Below are positions 62,066 through 64,000 of a stretch of 64,000 nt of DNA, one piece after another. Position 1 is the first letter of the stretch. Each line of letters starts with the position of its first letter. The position numbers and the translations under genes were made by a program. The stretch spans positions 1,783,664 to 1,847,663 of the forward strand of contig NZ_FNVV01000014.1 in NCBI RefSeq assembly GCF_900108345.1, in the 5' to 3' direction. The notes under the pieces were generated by a model. It was not told the DNA's origin, searched no databases, and saw only the letters and a list, made by a program, of their open reading frames with translations. Origin of the DNA: Bacteroides ndongoniae (lineage in GTDB: Bacteria > Bacteroidota > Bacteroidia > Bacteroidales > Bacteroidaceae).

Positions 62066-63814
62066 ATGAAGAAGCTGCCATACGGATTATCGGACTTCCC
62101 CCGGCTTATCTCGGAGGACTATTACTATGTGGACAAAACCCGTTACATAGAGTTACTGGAAAACCAGCCGAATTACCTTTTCCTGCTTCGTCCCCGCCGT
62201 TTCGGCAAGTCGCTGTTTCTGGCCATGCTGGAGACATATTACAGCATAGATTATGCCGACCGCTTCGAAGAACTGTTCGGTGAACTGTATATCGGAAAGC
62301 ATGCCACAAAGGCGCATAATAAGTATCTGGTGCTCAGATTCAATTTCTCCATTGTCAGTTCCAATCCTGATGAAATGGAACAATCGTTTAAAACCTACTG
62401 TAGTTCCACAATCACTCGTTTTGTGAAGAAATACGAGTATCTGTTGGGTAGTGAGATTTGGAGTGAATTGAGTATTTCCAATGATTCTCCCGGTCTGATG
62501 TTGGATGCGCTTGCCCGCTATATCAGCGACAACAACTGCCCGCATATCTACCTGCTGATTGACGAGTACGACAACTTCACCAATACCCTGCTGGCCACTT
62601 ACGGCACGGAGCGTTACCGCAAGACGACACATGGCGAAGGTTTCATCCGTGAATTTTTCAATGTCATCAAAGCAGCTACTACCGGACCCGATGCGGCGAT
62701 TGACCGTTTGTTCATTACCGGTGTCAGCCCCGTTACGATGGATGACGTAACCAGCGGATTCAATATCGGGACAAACATCAGCATGAAACCGGAATTCAAC
62801 AGCATTATCGGTTTCAGCACGGAAGAAGTACGTCAGATGCTTGGTTACTACAAGTCAGAAGGGGCACTTCCGGAAAAAGTTACGGTGGATGATCTGTTAG
62901 AAGAGATGCGGCCGTGGTACGACAACTACTGCTTTTCTTCACGTAAATTAGATGAGCACATGTTCAATTCGGACATGGCACTGTATTTTCTCAACAACTA
63001 TGTGCAGCAACAGCTTCCTCCGGATACTATGGTCGATACCAACATCCGCACCGACTACAACAAACTTCGCCACTTAGTGCAGATAGACAAACGGTTAGGT
63101 GTTAATACTTCTGTCATTCAGCAATTAGTGGCGGAGGGAAAGGTGACGGCCAACATTGCGCAATCTTTCCCTGCTGAACGAATGGTCGACACGGAGAATT
63201 TCAAGAGCTTGCTCTTCTATTTCGGAATGCTGTCTATACAAGGTGTATACCGCGGCAGCATTCTGCTTGGCATTCCTAATTTAACAGTGCGCGAACAACT
63301 GTACACCTACTTGATAGAAGCGTATCGCAATTCGTCCATTTTCAATGTGGATATGGAGCATTTCTCCTATCTGGTGGAAGAGATGGCTTACAACGGTGAT
63401 TGGCAACCGGTTTTTCAGTACTTTGCCAAAGAACTGGAACGTCAAAGTGCCATCCGTGAATTTATTGAAGGAGAAGCGCACATAAAAGGTTTCCTGTTGG
63501 CATACTTAGGACTGACCAAAGGATATATCATTTTCCCCGAGCACGAATCCTCGAAAGGCTATGCCGATTTCTACATGATGCCTGATCTGGTTCGCCAGCC
63601 GGAAATAGCCTACAGCTACATTGTAGAAGTAAAATATGCCCGTCGCAATGCCACGGATGTCGAAATAGCCAATCTGAAAACACAAGCTGCCGAACAACTT
63701 CATCAGTATGCTGCGGATGAGAAAGTGCAGAAAACGAAGGGGAATACAGAGTTACGTCTTATCACTTTAATCTTCCATGGATGGGAACTGGAATGCTTTG
63801 AAGTAAGGTTGTAA
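62066..63814 (+). CDS. AAA-ATPase-like / PD-(D/E)XK nuclease-like protein, copy 2
   Basis: 582 residues, the same length as copy 1 and nearly identical over most of the protein, including Walker A-like RPRRFGKSLFLAML, Walker B-like IYLLIDEYDNF and the nuclease motifs GYADFYMMPD and IVEVKYARR. Differences cluster at about 270-320 (SSRKLDEHMF for SEDMSDEHMF; NYVQQQLPPDT for EYMQRHKPPKM) and about 400-440 (VYRGSILLG for TDFGSPILG; VDMEHFSYLVEEMAYNG for MDMSQLSMLVKGMALQG). These blocks may set specificity while the rest is kept alike by gene conversion. The downstream terminator and upstream-repeat sequence are also duplicated. Confidence 0.88.
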   Translation: MKKLPYGLSDFPRLISEDYYYVDKTRYIELLENQPNYLFLLRPRRFGKSLFLAMLETYYSIDYADRFEELFGELYIGKHATKAHNKYLVLRFNFSIVSSNPDEMEQSFKTYCSSTITRFVKKYEYLLGSEIWSELSISNDSPGLMLDALARYISDNNCPHIYLLIDEYDNFTNTLLATYGTERYRKTTHGEGFIREFFNVIKAATTGPDAAIDRLFITGVSPVTMDDVTSGFNIGTNISMKPEFNSIIGFSTEEVRQMLGYYKSEGALPEKVTVDDLLEEMRPWYDNYCFSSRKLDEHMFNSDMALYFLNNYVQQQLPPDTMVDTNIRTDYNKLRHLVQIDKRLGVNTSVIQQLVAEGKVTANIAQSFPAERMVDTENFKSLLFYFGMLSIQGVYRGSILLGIPNLTVREQLYTYLIEAYRNSSIFNVDMEHFSYLVEEMAYNGDWQPVFQYFAKELERQSAIREFIEGEAHIKGFLLAYLGLTKGYIIFPEHESSKGYADFYMMPDLVRQPEIAYSYIVEVKYARRNATDVEIANLKTQAAEQLHQYAADEKVQKTKGNTELRLITLIFHGWELECFEVRL

Positions 63815-63862
63815 AGCTGTTTCCTAATCCAGTTTACCATTGTATAGCATTAAACTTCATAT

Positions 63863-63904
63863 TTTCCCGTTTACTGATGCTTCATCGGTAAGCGGGAATT
63901 TTTT
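63863..63904 (+). terminator. Terminator of AAA-ATPase copy 2
   Basis: TTCCCGTTTAC / GTAAGCGGGAA with TTTTTT, as after copy 1. Confidence 0.85.
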
Positions 63905-64000
63905 ATCTAATTTCCTTACACTTTTTTACCCAAAAGTATCAATTATAGGTGTCAACACCATCGCATCCACTGCTCTTTTCCCTTCTATTTATACTCAGAA
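63905..64000 (+). repeat. Start of a further cassette upstream region
   Basis: Nearly identical to the first part of 18060-18337 (CAATTATAGGTGTCAACACC and following), which leads into the U2 promoter. The window ends here; a ninth cassette probably follows. Confidence 0.65.

Overview
The window is chromosome of a Bacteroidales bacterium, most likely Bacteroides or Phocaeicola. The evidence is a SusC/SusD pair, TonB-dependent receptors with carboxypeptidase-D-like N-termini, lipoproteins with acidic residues straight after the lipobox Cys, Bacteroidota-type promoters (-33 TTTG, 19-20 nt, -7 TAnnTTTG) and IS66 relics. No rRNA, tRNA or CRISPR array was seen.

Layout. 0-3.6 kb: 3' end of nuoL, then nuoM and nuoN, the distal genes of a complex I operon. 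3.6-9.5 kb: a TonB-dependent receptor and a lipoprotein made of two tandem copies of one domain. 9.5-10.9 kb: interspersed repeats and the right end of an IS66 element. 10.9-40.6 kb: cassettes U1-U6, interrupted by a nucleotidyltransferase-fold gene, a PqqD-like gene and an AAA-ATPase/PD-(D/E)XK gene. 40.8-43.9 kb: an apparent operon of ABC exporter, HPr-kinase-like protein and S24/S26 peptidase. 44-47.2 kb: an MscS channel and an ABC-type ATPase/DUF4435 pair on the minus strand. 47.4-52.4 kb: susD and susC. 53.3-61.6 kb: cassettes U7 and U8. 61.6-64 kb: an IS66 left end, a second copy of the AAA-ATPase gene, and the start of what looks like another cassette's upstream region.

The main discovery candidate is the cassette family. 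Each of the eight units has the same parts in the same order: a conserved promoter (TTACTTTG, usually preceded by CCTATTTAGG and TGATTATCA); a 24-nt micro-ORF of fixed length almost at the predicted transcript start; a 170-360 nt leader; a 35-44 codon ORF that begins MEMEKFYVAP and has a nearly invariant first half and a highly variable second half after a GF(A/E)(A/G)S motif; a 39-89 nt gap; and a roughly 870-1100 residue surface-type lipoprotein with a fimbrillin-like N-terminal region, a shared middle segment and a beta-helix-like, diversified C-terminal half. A terminator follows each unit.

The small ORFs look like RiPP-type precursors (constant leader, variable core). The non-repeated genes interleaved with the cassettes, namely PqqD-like protein, NTP_transf_5 protein, HPr-kinase-like protein, S24/S26 peptidase and ABC exporter, are the kinds of genes found beside modified peptides. 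I infer a multi-precursor peptide system in which each peptide is paired with its own surface lipoprotein. This is a hypothesis from gene context, not a demonstrated function. Direct and inverted repeats, a recombinase-lipoprotein chimera, a truncated gene abutting U4 and duplicated ATPase genes show that the locus has been rearranged repeatedly.
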